Part shown: piece by piece, positions 44,346 to 53,028 of the stretch
Numbering within the stretch: the stretch's first letter is position 1
Layout: every line of letters starts with the position of its first letter
Source of the DNA: Azonexaceae bacterium s22
GTDB taxonomy: Bacteria > Pseudomonadota > Gammaproteobacteria > Burkholderiales > Rhodocyclaceae
Assembly (NCBI GenBank): GCA_016617495.1
Contig: WYCU01000008.1
Location: forward strand, 1 to 64,000
Reading direction: 5' to 3'
DNA length: 64,000 bases
Made by a program: the position numbers and the translations under genes
Notes under the pieces: generated by a model
What the model was told of the DNA's origin: nothing
What the model saw: only the letters and a program-made list of their open reading frames with translations
Database searches by the model: none

Positions 44346-44780
44346 ATGGGCATGCTTCAGGAATTCCGCGAATTCGCGATCAAGGGGAACGCGATGGATC
44401 TCGCGGTCGGTGTGATTATCGGTGGTGCCTTCGGCAAAATTGTCGAATCCATCGTCGGCGATCTGGTGATGCCGCTCGTTTCGCGGATCACCGGCCGTCT
44501 TGATTTCTCCAACCTCTACGTCATCCTCGGCGACAACCCCAAGAACCTGACCGCGCTGGCCGACATCAAGGCCGCCGGCATTCCGGTCTTCGCTTACGGC
44601 AACTTCCTGACCATCGTGGTCAATTTCGCGATCCTGGCGTTTGTCATCTTCATGATGGTCAAGCAGATCAACCGCCTGCGCGCCTCCGAAGCCGCCGCCC
44701 CCGCACCGGAACCGGAAGCCCCGCCGACGCCGGAAGACGTCATCCTGCTCCGCGAAATCCGCGATGCGCTGAAGAAATAA
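44346..44780 (+). CDS. mscL: large-conductance mechanosensitive channel
   Basis: A 144-aa membrane protein that opens under high membrane tension to relieve osmotic downshock. It has the conserved first helix ([30 protein letters not shown]), a periplasmic loop, the second helix ([15 protein letters not shown]) and a charged C-terminal bundle ([18 protein letters not shown]). The length is typical. AAAGGAAGG is the ribosome binding site and a strong terminator follows at once. Confidence 0.97.
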   Translation: MGMLQEFREFAIKGNAMDLAVGVIIGGAFGKIVESIVGDLVMPLVSRITGRLDFSNLYVILGDNPKNLTALADIKAAGIPVFAYGNFLTIVVNFAILAFVIFMMVKQINRLRASEAAAPAPEPEAPPTPEDVILLREIRDALKK

Positions 44781-44800
44781 TCGGCAATCGCTCAAAGGAA

Positions 44801-44827
44801 AGCCGCTTCTCCGGAAGCGGCTTTTTT
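44801..44827 (+). terminator. Rho-independent terminator of mscL
   Basis: AGCCGCTTC (44801-44809) pairs with GAAGCGGCT (44814-44822) around a TCCG tetraloop, and is followed by TTTTTT. It lies 20 bases after the mscL stop. Confidence 0.95.
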
Positions 44828-44869
44828 GTGCCTGAAGGGCTTGATTTGGTAGTCAAAACGACTCACTTA

Positions 44870-44889
44870 ATGTACATTAAAACGTACAT
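44870..44889. promoter_or_regulatory. TGTACA palindrome, probable YefM-YoeB operator
   Basis: ATGTACATTA and AAACGTACAT form a near-perfect 20-bp palindrome 15 bases before the antitoxin start. In E. coli the YefM-YoeB complex binds dyads built on TGTACA, so this is very likely the autoregulatory operator. Confidence 0.78.
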
Positions 44890-44904
44890 GTTTGGAGATT
44901 TTTT

Positions 44905-45156
44905 ATGGACGCAATCACTTACACCGCGGCGCGCGCCAACCTTGCCAGCACCATGGACCGCGTTTGCAACGATCACGAAGCGCTCATCATCACGCGCAAT
45001 GGTGAGCAATCGGTGGTCATGCTCTCGCTGGAGGATTTCAAAGCGCTTGAGGAAACCGCTTATTTGCTGCGCACTCCTGCAAATGCCAAACGTCTGCTTT
45101 CGGCGGCGGCACAACTGATTGCGGGCGGCGGCACCGAACGGAATCTGGCGGAATGA
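44905..45156 (+). CDS. yefM: antitoxin, YefM/Phd family
   Basis: An 83-aa antitoxin with the Phd/YefM N-terminal fold (ITYTAARANLASTMDRVCND, ITRNGEQSVVMLSLEDFKAL) and a charged, less ordered C-terminus (LIAGGGTERNLAE) that would wrap the toxin. GGAG lies about seven bases before the start. It overlaps the toxin by four bases (ATGA). A TGTACA palindrome upstream is the likely operator. The module is flanked by mscL and glnE and has lower GC than its neighbours, in keeping with transfer. Confidence 0.93.
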   Translation: MDAITYTAARANLASTMDRVCNDHEALIITRNGEQSVVMLSLEDFKALEETAYLLRTPANAKRLLSAAAQLIAGGGTERNLAE

Positions 45157-45407
45157 AACTGGTTTTTGCGGAAGAGGCTTGGGAAGATTATCTCTATTGG
45201 CAAAAGCAGGACAAAAAAATGGTTGAGCGAATCAACAAACTGATTCGCGAAATCCAGCGCGAACCCTATGGCGGGATCGGTAAACCGGAAGCGCTGAAAC
45301 ATGCGCTCTCCGGATTCTGGTCACGCCGGATTACGGACGAGCACCGCATCGTTTATCGAATCGAGGGCGATGCCCTGCAGATCGCACAGTTGCGGTTTCA
45401 CTACTGA
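45153..45407 (+). CDS. yoeB: toxin, YoeB/Txe family mRNA endonuclease
   Basis: An 84-aa RelE-superfamily toxin that cuts mRNA at the ribosomal A site: MKLVFAEEAWEDYLYWQKQD, KINKLIREIQREPYGGIGKPE and WSRRITDEHRIVYRI, with the C-terminal histidine and tyrosine (RFHY) expected for catalysis. Length and sequence closely follow E. coli YoeB. It is translationally coupled to yefM by a four-base overlap. Confidence 0.95.
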   Translation: MKLVFAEEAWEDYLYWQKQDKKMVERINKLIREIQREPYGGIGKPEALKHALSGFWSRRITDEHRIVYRIEGDALQIAQLRFHY

Positions 45408-45439
45408 TCCCCACAATAACCGGAGCGCAGCCAGCCCAG

Positions 45440-45476
45440 ATTGTCGCGGTCGACCCGCAAAAAATGGCAAAAATGG
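45440..45476 (+). repeat. dispersed repeat copy, intergenic between yoeB and glnE
   Basis: ATTGTCGCGGTCGACCC, then GCAAAAAATGGCAAAAATGG. It is one of the best copies and lies in a noncoding gap, so it shows the unselected form of the element. Confidence 0.87.
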
Positions 45477-45491
45477 CCGTCGGGCGGAATG

Positions 45492-45516
45492 AAAAAGGCC
45501 GCCCCGTGGGGCGGCC
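45492..45516 (-). terminator. Rho-independent terminator of glnE
   Basis: GGCCGCCC (45497-45504) pairs with GGGCGGCC (45509-45516) and, on the minus strand, is followed by TTTTTC. It lies 23 bases after the glnE stop. Confidence 0.9.
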
Positions 45517-45539
45517 TGCTGCCGGAACCTTGTCGTGTG

Positions 45540-48236
45540 TCAGGTGCCGAAAACGGCTTGCCAGAGGCGGTTCACCGCGACAATGTGCTTTTCCACCGGC
45601 TCGCGCTCGATGCGCCCCTTGGGGTGGGTGCTCAGGCGCTGGGCGTGTTGCAGACGGCGGTATTCGCGGTAGGCGTCGCCAACGGCTGCGGCCTGGTCGG
45701 CGGGGATGAGCCCGAGATCGGCGGCGATGCGCAGCAAGGCGATGTTGCCAAGATTGCCGGTGAGTTCGTGGTGGCGGTGGGCGTAGCCGAGGATGAGGTA
45801 CTGGACGATGAATTCGACGTCGATGATGCCGCCGGCATCGTGCTTGAGGTCGAATTCGGCTTCGCTGTGCGCGGCGTGGGCATCGCGCATTTTCTGGCGC
45901 ATGGCGATGACTTCTGCGCGCAGCTTGGCGAGATCGCGTGACTGGCAGAGGATTTCGCAGCGGATGGCTTCGAAGCGGGCGCCGACTTCCGGATCGCCGG
46001 CGCAGAAGCGGGCGCGGGTCAGGGCCTGGTGTTCCCAGACCCAGGCGTGATTGAGCTGGTAGTCGCGGAAGGCGTCGACGGTCACGGCAAGCAGGCCGGA
46101 GTCGCCGTTGGGGCGCAGGCGCAGGTCGGTCTCGAACAGGATGCCGGCCGAGGTCTGGCTGGAGAGCCAGGTATTCAGGCGCTGCCCGAGGCGGGTGTAG
46201 TTTTCTTCGGCGTCCTGATCGTCATCGTCGTAGAGATAGACGAGGTCGAGGTCCGAGGCGTAACCCAGTTCCTTGCCGCCCATCTTGCCGTAGCCGACGA
46301 CGGCAAAGCGCGGGGTGTCGCGGTGCCGTTTGCGGACGGTGCCCCAGACCAGCGGCAGGGTTTCCTGCACCAGCGTGTCGGCAAGTTCGGTCAGGTGGTC
46401 GGAAAGACGCTCTACGGTCTGGAGCCCCGCGAGGTCCTGCGCCAGCAGACGGAAGACTTGCGCATGGTGCATTTCGCGCAGGATGTCCATTTCGCGCTCG
46501 GTGTCGCCGGCATGGTGCTGCAGGTTGGCACGCAGGTTTTGCCGGAAGCCGGCCCAATCGGTGGCCATGTCGTAGAGGCGCGGGTCGAGCAGTTCGTCGA
46601 GCAGCAGCGGGTGGCGGTTGAGATAGTCGCTGGCCCAGGCCGAGGCGCAAATCATGTCGGCCACGCGCTTGAGCGCCATCGGGTACTGTTGCAGCAGGGC
46701 CAGATAGGCACCGCGCCGGGCGATGGTTTCAAGCAAGACAAGGCCGCGCTGCAGCGTGACATCCGGGGCCGGCGTGGCGCCGGCCGCTTCAATTAGGCGC
46801 GGGGCAACGGCGTCGAGACGGTTGCGGTTGCTGGTCGGCAACTGTTGGTAACGGCCGGAGGTGCGCAGGTCGGCAAGGCGGACAATGGCCTCTTTGGGGT
46901 GCCGGAAGCCGAGGTTGCCAAAGGCTTCGATGGCCGTGTCTTCGTCCAGTTGGCCGAGCCAGAGCCCGGTCAGCGGATGCTCGCCGGATTCCGGGTCCGA
47001 GAACACGGCGTCGAAATGCTGACTGACGCGTTGCCGGTGTCCGTCCAGCACGGCCAGCATCGCCGGCCAGTCCGGGAAGCCCATGCTCAATGCAATTTTC
47101 AGGCGGGCGTCTTCGCCCTCCGGCAGCAGGTGGGTTTGCTGGTCGGCCACGTATTGCAGCCGGTGTTCGAGGCGGCGCAGGAAAATGTAGGCTTCGCGCA
47201 GCTCCTGTTCGGTTTCGGCCGGGATCAGTTGGCGTTCGACCAGTAGCTTGAGCACGGCCAGGGTCGGCCGGATTTGCAGCGCGGGGTCGCGTCCGCCGCG
47301 AATGAGCTGGAACACCTGCGCCATGAATTCGATTTCGCGGATGCCGCCGGGGCCGAGTTTGACGTGGTCGGCCATGTCCTTGCGTGCCACCTCGCGGCGA
47401 ATCTGCGCATGCAGGTCGCGCATTGCGTTGATCGCGCCGAAATCGAGGTACTTGCGGAAGACGAAGGGGCGCGCCACCTTCTGCATGGCCGTGACCCATT
47501 CCGGTTGCAGGTTGTCGCCGCTGTTCATCGTCCGGCCCTTGATCCAGGCGTAGCGCTCCCATTCGCGGCCCTGGGTGATGAAGTAGGTTTCCAGCGAATC
47601 CAGCGAGCAGACCAGCGGCCCGGAGTCGCCGTTGGGGCGCAGGCGCATGTCGACACGGAAGACCTGGCCGTCGGCGGTGATGTCGCCGAGCGCCTGGATC
47701 ACGCGCTTGCCGAGACGGTTGAAGAAATCGAAATTCTCGATGGATTTGGGGCCGGCGGTGTCGCCTTCCTCGGGGTAGACGAAAATGTAATCCACGTCCG
47801 AAGAGACGTTCAGCTCGCGTCCGCCGAGCTTGCCCATGCCGATGACCAGCAGGCGTTGCGGGCGCCCGGATTTGTCGAGCGGTTCGCCGTAGGTGGCGGT
47901 GAGCTGACGGTGGTAGTGGTCAAGGGCGAAGTTGGTGGTCACATCCGCCAGCAGCGTCATGCTCTCGACCACTTCCTCCAGCGGCGCCAGGCCGCAGAGA
48001 TCGCGCAGCGCGATATGCGCCATGGCACGCTGTCGCAATTGGCGCAACTGGGCTTTTAGCGCGGCATCATCTTCGGCCGCTGGCGTCAGGGCGGCCAGAA
48101 GCTGCGCTTCGCTCAACGGGGCCAGCCAGGTGGCGGCCAGTTCCGGGATCAATGCAGGGCGCGCCTGCAGCAGGGTGCTGAGATATTGGCTGTGAGCCAG
48201 GGCGGCTTGCCAGCGTGGGTCAGGTAGGGTGTCCAT
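45540..48236 (-). CDS. glnE: bifunctional glutamine synthetase adenylyltransferase/deadenylylase
   Basis: An 898-aa two-domain nucleotidyltransferase that adds AMP to, or removes it from, glutamine synthetase under PII control. The N-terminal deadenylylase half has GMGKLGGRELNVSSDVDYIF, and the C-terminal adenylylase half has GYGKMGGKELGYASDLDLVY, the paired Gly-rich/Asp motifs of the family. A long helical regulatory linker lies between. The length is near the usual ~900-950 aa. It converges with the TA module and is divergent from yhdP. A strong terminator follows. Confidence 0.96.
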   Translation of the reverse strand: MDTLPDPRWQAALAHSQYLSTLLQARPALIPELAATWLAPLSEAQLLAALTPAAEDDAALKAQLRQLRQRAMAHIALRDLCGLAPLEEVVESMTLLADVTTNFALDHYHRQLTATYGEPLDKSGRPQRLLVIGMGKLGGRELNVSSDVDYIFVYPEEGDTAGPKSIENFDFFNRLGKRVIQALGDITADGQVFRVDMRLRPNGDSGPLVCSLDSLETYFITQGREWERYAWIKGRTMNSGDNLQPEWVTAMQKVARPFVFRKYLDFGAINAMRDLHAQIRREVARKDMADHVKLGPGGIREIEFMAQVFQLIRGGRDPALQIRPTLAVLKLLVERQLIPAETEQELREAYIFLRRLEHRLQYVADQQTHLLPEGEDARLKIALSMGFPDWPAMLAVLDGHRQRVSQHFDAVFSDPESGEHPLTGLWLGQLDEDTAIEAFGNLGFRHPKEAIVRLADLRTSGRYQQLPTSNRNRLDAVAPRLIEAAGATPAPDVTLQRGLVLLETIARRGAYLALLQQYPMALKRVADMICASAWASDYLNRHPLLLDELLDPRLYDMATDWAGFRQNLRANLQHHAGDTEREMDILREMHHAQVFRLLAQDLAGLQTVERLSDHLTELADTLVQETLPLVWGTVRKRHRDTPRFAVVGYGKMGGKELGYASDLDLVYLYDDDDQDAEENYTRLGQRLNTWLSSQTSAGILFETDLRLRPNGDSGLLAVTVDAFRDYQLNHAWVWEHQALTRARFCAGDPEVGARFEAIRCEILCQSRDLAKLRAEVIAMRQKMRDAHAAHSEAEFDLKHDAGGIIDVEFIVQYLILGYAHRHHELTGNLGNIALLRIAADLGLIPADQAAAVGDAYREYRRLQHAQRLSTHPKGRIEREPVEKHIVAVNRLWQAVFGT

Positions 48237-48336
48237 GATCGTTCGGCCGCTTTTCAGGCGACAGGATAAAATAAGCGTTTTGGTGAATTGACGATTCTAG
48301 TGAGCTATTCCCCCATTTTGCAAAGCGGATTGTTTC

Positions 48337-51300
48337 GTGGCCGATAACGAGAGCCGTCTGGCGTTGCGCCGGGCCCTCTATCGCCGCCTGCATTGGCTCT
48401 GGCCCTTGCTGGCATCGTCACGACTGCGGGCCGTTTTGCGGGGGCTGGCGTGGACGGGATTCGCGCTGTGGCTCGCCTTTGCCGCGCTGGTGCTCGTGTT
48501 GCGCTACGCGGTGCTGCCCAACGTGGCACATTTCCAGCCGCAGATCGAAACGGCCATCGGGCAGGCCATTGGCCAGCGTGTGACCATCGGCCGGATCGAG
48601 GCGCGCTGGCGGGGGCTCAATCCCGATCTCGTGCTGGATCAAATGGCCATCGTCAATCCTCAGGGCGAGCAGGTGTTCGCGCTGGAGCGCGTGGAAACGG
48701 TCTTGTCCTGGCACAGCCTGTGGCGGATGCGCCCCATCCTCGCCTTGCTCGTCATCGAGCGGCCGGTGCTGCATGTGCGTCGCGAGCGCGACGGGCGCAT
48801 TACCGTGGCCGGGATCGAGACCGAAAGCGAAGGCGATCCGGCATTTACCGAGTGGGTCCTGCACCAGAAGCGCATTCGCATCCGCGACGCCACGGTGGTC
48901 TGGGAAGACCGTTTGCGTAATGCGCCGCCGTTGGCCCTGGAGGATCTCCAGTTTGGCCTCGACAACCGGGGCCGTCGGCATCGCTTTGGCATCACCGCCG
49001 CGCCGCCCACCGATCTGGCAGCGCGCATCGATCTGCGCGGCGAGGTGGACGGCGATCTCGGCGAGGCACTGGCCGATTTGTCGGGCCGCTTGTTTCTCCA
49101 ACTGGATTACGCCGATCTGGCCGGTTGGAAGGCCTGGGTCGATTACCCGGTGGGGCTGGCGCAAGGGCACGGTGCGCTGCGTGCCTGGGTTGATTTTGGC
49201 GAGGGCCTGGGCCGCTTGACCACGGACCTGGCGCTTGATGCCGTGCGTATCCGTCTGGGGCCGAAAGTGCCCGAGCTGGATTTGCAAAGCCTGCGCGGCC
49301 GTTTGAGCGGCCGTTACCGGGTGGGTGCCTGGCGGGTTGCCGGTAACAACGTCGAACTGCAAACCGGCGATGGCTTGCGCGTACCGTCGACCGATTTCCA
49401 GCTGGAATGGCAGCAGGATCAGACGAGCGGCAAAGTGACCGGTACGGCCGGGATCAGTTTCGCCGATCTGGGCGTGCTTTCCCGCCTTGCCGATTTCATC
49501 CCCCTGGATTTGCGCAGCCGCAATTTGCTCGGGCGTTTCCGCCCGCAGGGCACGCTGGCCGAGTTGCGTGCGAGCTGGAGCCAGTTGGGTGACGTGCCGG
49601 AGCAATATGCGCTGCGTGCCGCATTTACCGGGCTTGGCTTGCAGCCCGAGGGTTACATGCCCGGGGCGAAAGGTTTGTCCGGACAACTCGATTTCAACGA
49701 GAAGGGCGGCTCCTTGTCCATCGACTCCGGCGCTTCCGGTTTGTCGTTGCCGGCCGTCTTCCCCGAGCCGGACATGGCGTTCGACAAGCTACGTGTGCGG
49801 GCCAACTGGCAGGTTAGCGACAAGGCGGTGAACGTCAAACTGGAGCGTTTGCAGTTTCAGGGGGCGGATGCCACCGGTTCGGCCAGCGGCACCTACCGTT
49901 ACGACGGGGAGGGGCCGGGCACCATCGACCTGTCCGGCAGCATTACCGAGGCCGACGGTCGGGCGGTGTGGCGTTACATGCCGCGGGCCGTCAATGCCGA
50001 TGTCGCGACGTGGTTGCGCCGGGGGATCGTGGCCGGCCGCGCGCACGATGCGCATTTGGTCCTCAAGGGCAATTTGATCGACTTCCCTTTCCGCGATCCG
50101 GCCAAGGGTAAATTCCTGGTCACCGCAAAGGCCGAGGGCGTCAAGCTGGATTATGCGGAGGGCTGGCCGCAGATCGATGGCATCAAGGCCGACATGAATT
50201 TCGGTACCGGCATGCGGATTGTGGCCGAGCGGGGGCGCATTCTCGAGGCATCGCTCGACGATGTGATCGTCGAGATTCCGGACTTCGAGGCGCCCGAGGA
50301 AATGCTGCTGGTGCGCGGTGCGGCACTGGGTTCGACGGCGACCTTCCTCGATTTCATCGAGCGTAGTCCGGTGGGGGCGAGCATTGATCACTTCACGCGC
50401 GACATGCGTGCCAAAGGTGACGGGCGACTGGATCTCGGTCTGGACATCCCCTTGCGCGATGTGATGAAGACGCGGGTGCGCGGGGATTACCGCTTCATCA
50501 ACAACGAAGTGCTGGTTCTCGACGCTCTGCCGCCGATCGTGCGGGTCAACGGGCGATTGGCGATTACCGAAAACAGCATCGCTTCTCCGGAAATCACTGG
50601 ACGGGCCTTTGGCGGTCCGGTGCGCGTCGCAATCGGCAGCCAGTCCGGGCGGGTGGAAATTCAGGCCGCGGGTACGGCCAATGTGGCCGAGGTGACGCAG
50701 CATTTTGGTGTGCCGGGACGCGAGCGCCTTGGCGGCAGTGCTGGCTGGAAGGCCGCCATTGAAATCCGCCACCAGCTCAGTGGCCTGCGCATCGAGTCCG
50801 ATCTGGCCGGGGTGTCGTCGTCGCTGCCCGAGCCGCTGACCAAGGCGGCGGGCGTGCCGTTGCCGCTGCGCATCGAACGCGTGCCGATGGAGGGCGAAGG
50901 CGACCAGTTCCGCATCGATGCGGGCGAGGTGGTGCGCGGCCTGCTGGTGCGTCGCGGCGGCCGAATCGAGCGCGGCTCATTGGTCGTCGGGCAGGGCCAG
51001 GCGGCGTTGCCCGCCCAGGGCGTTGCCATTCGCGTGGCCTTGCCCCGTGTCGATGCGGACGCTTGGCGCGCGATTTTCGATCATCCGGGCGCAGAGCGGC
51101 GGCAAGGGCCGGCAATGCCGTCGCTGGCTGTCATTGGCGTGGAAACCCCGGCATTGCGCTTGTTCGGCCGTGAGTTTTCGCAGGTCAATAGTGAAATCCG
51201 GCCGCGCGAGGACGGTTGGCAAATTGCCCTCAACATGCAGGAAGCGCAGGGCGATCTGTTGTGGCGCAAAGCGGGCGAGGGCTCGCTGGAGGGGCATTTG

Positions 51301-52212
51301 CGGCGACTGGTGGTGCGTTCCGCAGCGGAAACGGCCGGTGCCGATACGACAGCATTCAACACGTTGCCGGGCCTCGACCTGAAGGTCGACGATTTCCGTA
51401 TTGGCAGCCGCCAGTTGGGACAGTTGACGCTGCGTGCCCGAAACGAGAAAGGTGCGTGGCAGTTGCAGACGCTCAATCTGCAAAATCCGGATGGCGCCCT
51501 GACGGGGCGGGCAACGTGGTTCAACGTACCCGGCGAACACCGTACCCGCCTCGACTTCGAACTGACGGCGAACGATGTCGGCAAACTGCTCGACCGGCTG
51601 GGGTATCCCGATGCGATCCGCCGCGGTACGGCGACGCTGGGCGGCGATCTGCAATGGCATGGCCCGCTGACCGGCATTCATTACCCGACGCTGACCGGGC
51701 GCATGGCGGTGAGTGCAGCCAACGGCCAGTTCAACAAGCTGGAGCCGGGCGTCGGCCGCTTGCTGGGATTGATTTCCCTGCAGTCCCTGCCGCGTCGTCT
51801 GACCCTCGATTTTCGGGATATTTTCAGCGAGGGCCTGGCCTTTGACAGTATCGAAGGGCAGACCGTGGTCAACGCCGGGGTCATGCGTACAGTGGAGCCG
51901 TTGCGCATCAACAGTCCGGCGGCGCAGATCGAAATTCAGGGCGAAGCCGATCTCAAGAACGAAACCCAGAATCTTGTCGTCCAGGTCCGTCCCCAGATCG
52001 GTGCGGTGGCGGCGCTGGGCGCTGCCCTGGTTAACCCTATCGCCGGTGCGGCGGCGCTGGTGGCCAGTACCGTGCTGCAAAATCCCTTAGGGCGACTGTT
52101 TACCTATCGTTATCATGTCACCGGGAGCTGGAGCGACCCGCGGGTCGAAAAAGTGGGTGAGTCTGTTCAAGAGGTGCCGGTGCCAACGCCGAAAGAAGGA
52201 GAGGGACGGTGA
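48337..52212 (+). CDS. yhdP: YhdP family protein (AsmA-like lipid transport)
   Basis: A 1291-aa giant AsmA-clan protein, anchored by one N-terminal helix (WTGFALWLAFAALVLVLRY), with a long periplasmic region of repeated beta-strand segments. YhdP-type proteins bridge the inner and outer membranes and move phospholipid to the outer membrane. Landmarks are RVTIGRIEARWRGLNPDLVL near the N-terminus, ITGRAFGGPVRVAI in the middle and NPIAGAAALVASTVL near the end. It starts with GTG at 48337. It is the first of yhdP-nit-tldD, with a GTGA overlap to the next gene. Confidence 0.93.
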   Translation: MADNESRLALRRALYRRLHWLWPLLASSRLRAVLRGLAWTGFALWLAFAALVLVLRYAVLPNVAHFQPQIETAIGQAIGQRVTIGRIEARWRGLNPDLVLDQMAIVNPQGEQVFALERVETVLSWHSLWRMRPILALLVIERPVLHVRRERDGRITVAGIETESEGDPAFTEWVLHQKRIRIRDATVVWEDRLRNAPPLALEDLQFGLDNRGRRHRFGITAAPPTDLAARIDLRGEVDGDLGEALADLSGRLFLQLDYADLAGWKAWVDYPVGLAQGHGALRAWVDFGEGLGRLTTDLALDAVRIRLGPKVPELDLQSLRGRLSGRYRVGAWRVAGNNVELQTGDGLRVPSTDFQLEWQQDQTSGKVTGTAGISFADLGVLSRLADFIPLDLRSRNLLGRFRPQGTLAELRASWSQLGDVPEQYALRAAFTGLGLQPEGYMPGAKGLSGQLDFNEKGGSLSIDSGASGLSLPAVFPEPDMAFDKLRVRANWQVSDKAVNVKLERLQFQGADATGSASGTYRYDGEGPGTIDLSGSITEADGRAVWRYMPRAVNADVATWLRRGIVAGRAHDAHLVLKGNLIDFPFRDPAKGKFLVTAKAEGVKLDYAEGWPQIDGIKADMNFGTGMRIVAERGRILEASLDDVIVEIPDFEAPEEMLLVRGAALGSTATFLDFIERSPVGASIDHFTRDMRAKGDGRLDLGLDIPLRDVMKTRVRGDYRFINNEVLVLDALPPIVRVNGRLAITENSIASPEITGRAFGGPVRVAIGSQSGRVEIQAAGTANVAEVTQHFGVPGRERLGGSAGWKAAIEIRHQLSGLRIESDLAGVSSSLPEPLTKAAGVPLPLRIERVPMEGEGDQFRIDAGEVVRGLLVRRGGRIERGSLVVGQGQAALPAQGVAIRVALPRVDADAWRAIFDHPGAERRQGPAMPSLAVIGVETPALRLFGREFSQVNSEIRPREDGWQIALNMQEAQGDLLWRKAGEGSLEGHLRRLVVRSAAETAGADTTAFNTLPGLDLKVDDFRIGSRQLGQLTLRARNEKGAWQLQTLNLQNPDGALTGRATWFNVPGEHRTRLDFELTANDVGKLLDRLGYPDAIRRGTATLGGDLQWHGPLTGIHYPTLTGRMAVSAANGQFNKLEPGVGRLLGLISLQSLPRRLTLDFRDIFSEGLAFDSIEGQTVVNAGVMRTVEPLRINSPAAQIEIQGEADLKNETQNLVVQVRPQIGAVAALGAALVNPIAGAAALVASTVLQNPLGRLFTYRYHVTGSWSDPRVEKVGESVQEVPVPTPKEGEGR

Positions 52213-53018
52213 GCAAGCGCAATTGCCGTGTGGCCGCAATCCAGATGGTGTCGGGCCCCCGTGTTCGCGACAATCTGCTTGCCGCGGGGCAACTGGTCGC
52301 CGAGGCGGTGGCGCAGGGGGCGGAATTGGCCGTGCTGCCGGAGTACTTTCCGATCATCGGCGCCGCTGACAGCGACCGTGTCCGGGCAGCCGAGGCATTC
52401 GGCAGTGGGCCGGTGCAGGATTGGCTGGCCGAGACTGCGGTGCGCCATGGCATCTGGCTAGTCGCGGGCTCCATCCCGCTCACCGCCAGCGTGCCGGAAC
52501 GGATGCGCAACAGCTCGCTGGTGTTCGATCCGCAAGGCGCGTGCGTGGCACGCTACGACAAAATTCACCTGTTCGGCTTTCGCAAGGGCGACGAGGCCTA
52601 CGACGAAGCGGCCTTCATCGAAGCCGGCACCTTGCCGGTCGCCGCGGAAACGCCGTTTGGGCGGGTGGCCTTGTCGATTTGCTACGACCTGCGCTTCCCG
52701 GAGTTGTATCGCTCGTTGGGGGCCGTCGATCTGATCCTGATGCCGGCGGCGTTTACCGATACGACCGGCCGTGCCCACTGGGAAATCCTGTTGCGCGCAC
52801 GCGCCATCGAGAACCAATGTTATCTCCTCGCGGTCGGACAGGGCGGGCGACATGAAAATGGCCGGGTCACGCACGGCAACAGCATGATCGTCGACCCTTG
52901 GGGAGAAATCCTCGACCGCAAGATGAAGGGGCCGGGGATCGCCATTGCCGACCTCGACCACGCACGAATCGCCGAAATCCGGGCCAGCCTGCCGGCGCTG
53001 GCCCACCGCACATTTTGA
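52209..53018 (+). CDS. carbon-nitrogen hydrolase (Nit family; deaminated glutathione amidase-like)
   Basis: A 269-aa nitrilase-fold amidase. The Glu-Lys-Cys triad is present: E45 in VLPEYFP, K118 in [10 protein letters not shown] and C158 in [10 protein letters not shown]. It has [10 protein letters not shown]-like (here [12 protein letters not shown]) and [11 protein letters not shown]. The nearest family is the repair enzyme that hydrolyses deaminated glutathione, the usual partner of yhdP and tldD. GTG start, overlapping the yhdP stop by four bases. Confidence 0.9.
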   Translation: MSKRNCRVAAIQMVSGPRVRDNLLAAGQLVAEAVAQGAELAVLPEYFPIIGAADSDRVRAAEAFGSGPVQDWLAETAVRHGIWLVAGSIPLTASVPERMRNSSLVFDPQGACVARYDKIHLFGFRKGDEAYDEAAFIEAGTLPVAAETPFGRVALSICYDLRFPELYRSLGAVDLILMPAAFTDTTGRAHWEILLRARAIENQCYLLAVGQGGRHENGRVTHGNSMIVDPWGEILDRKMKGPGIAIADLDHARIAEIRASLPALAHRTF

Positions 53019-53028
53019 TGGAGCATCG

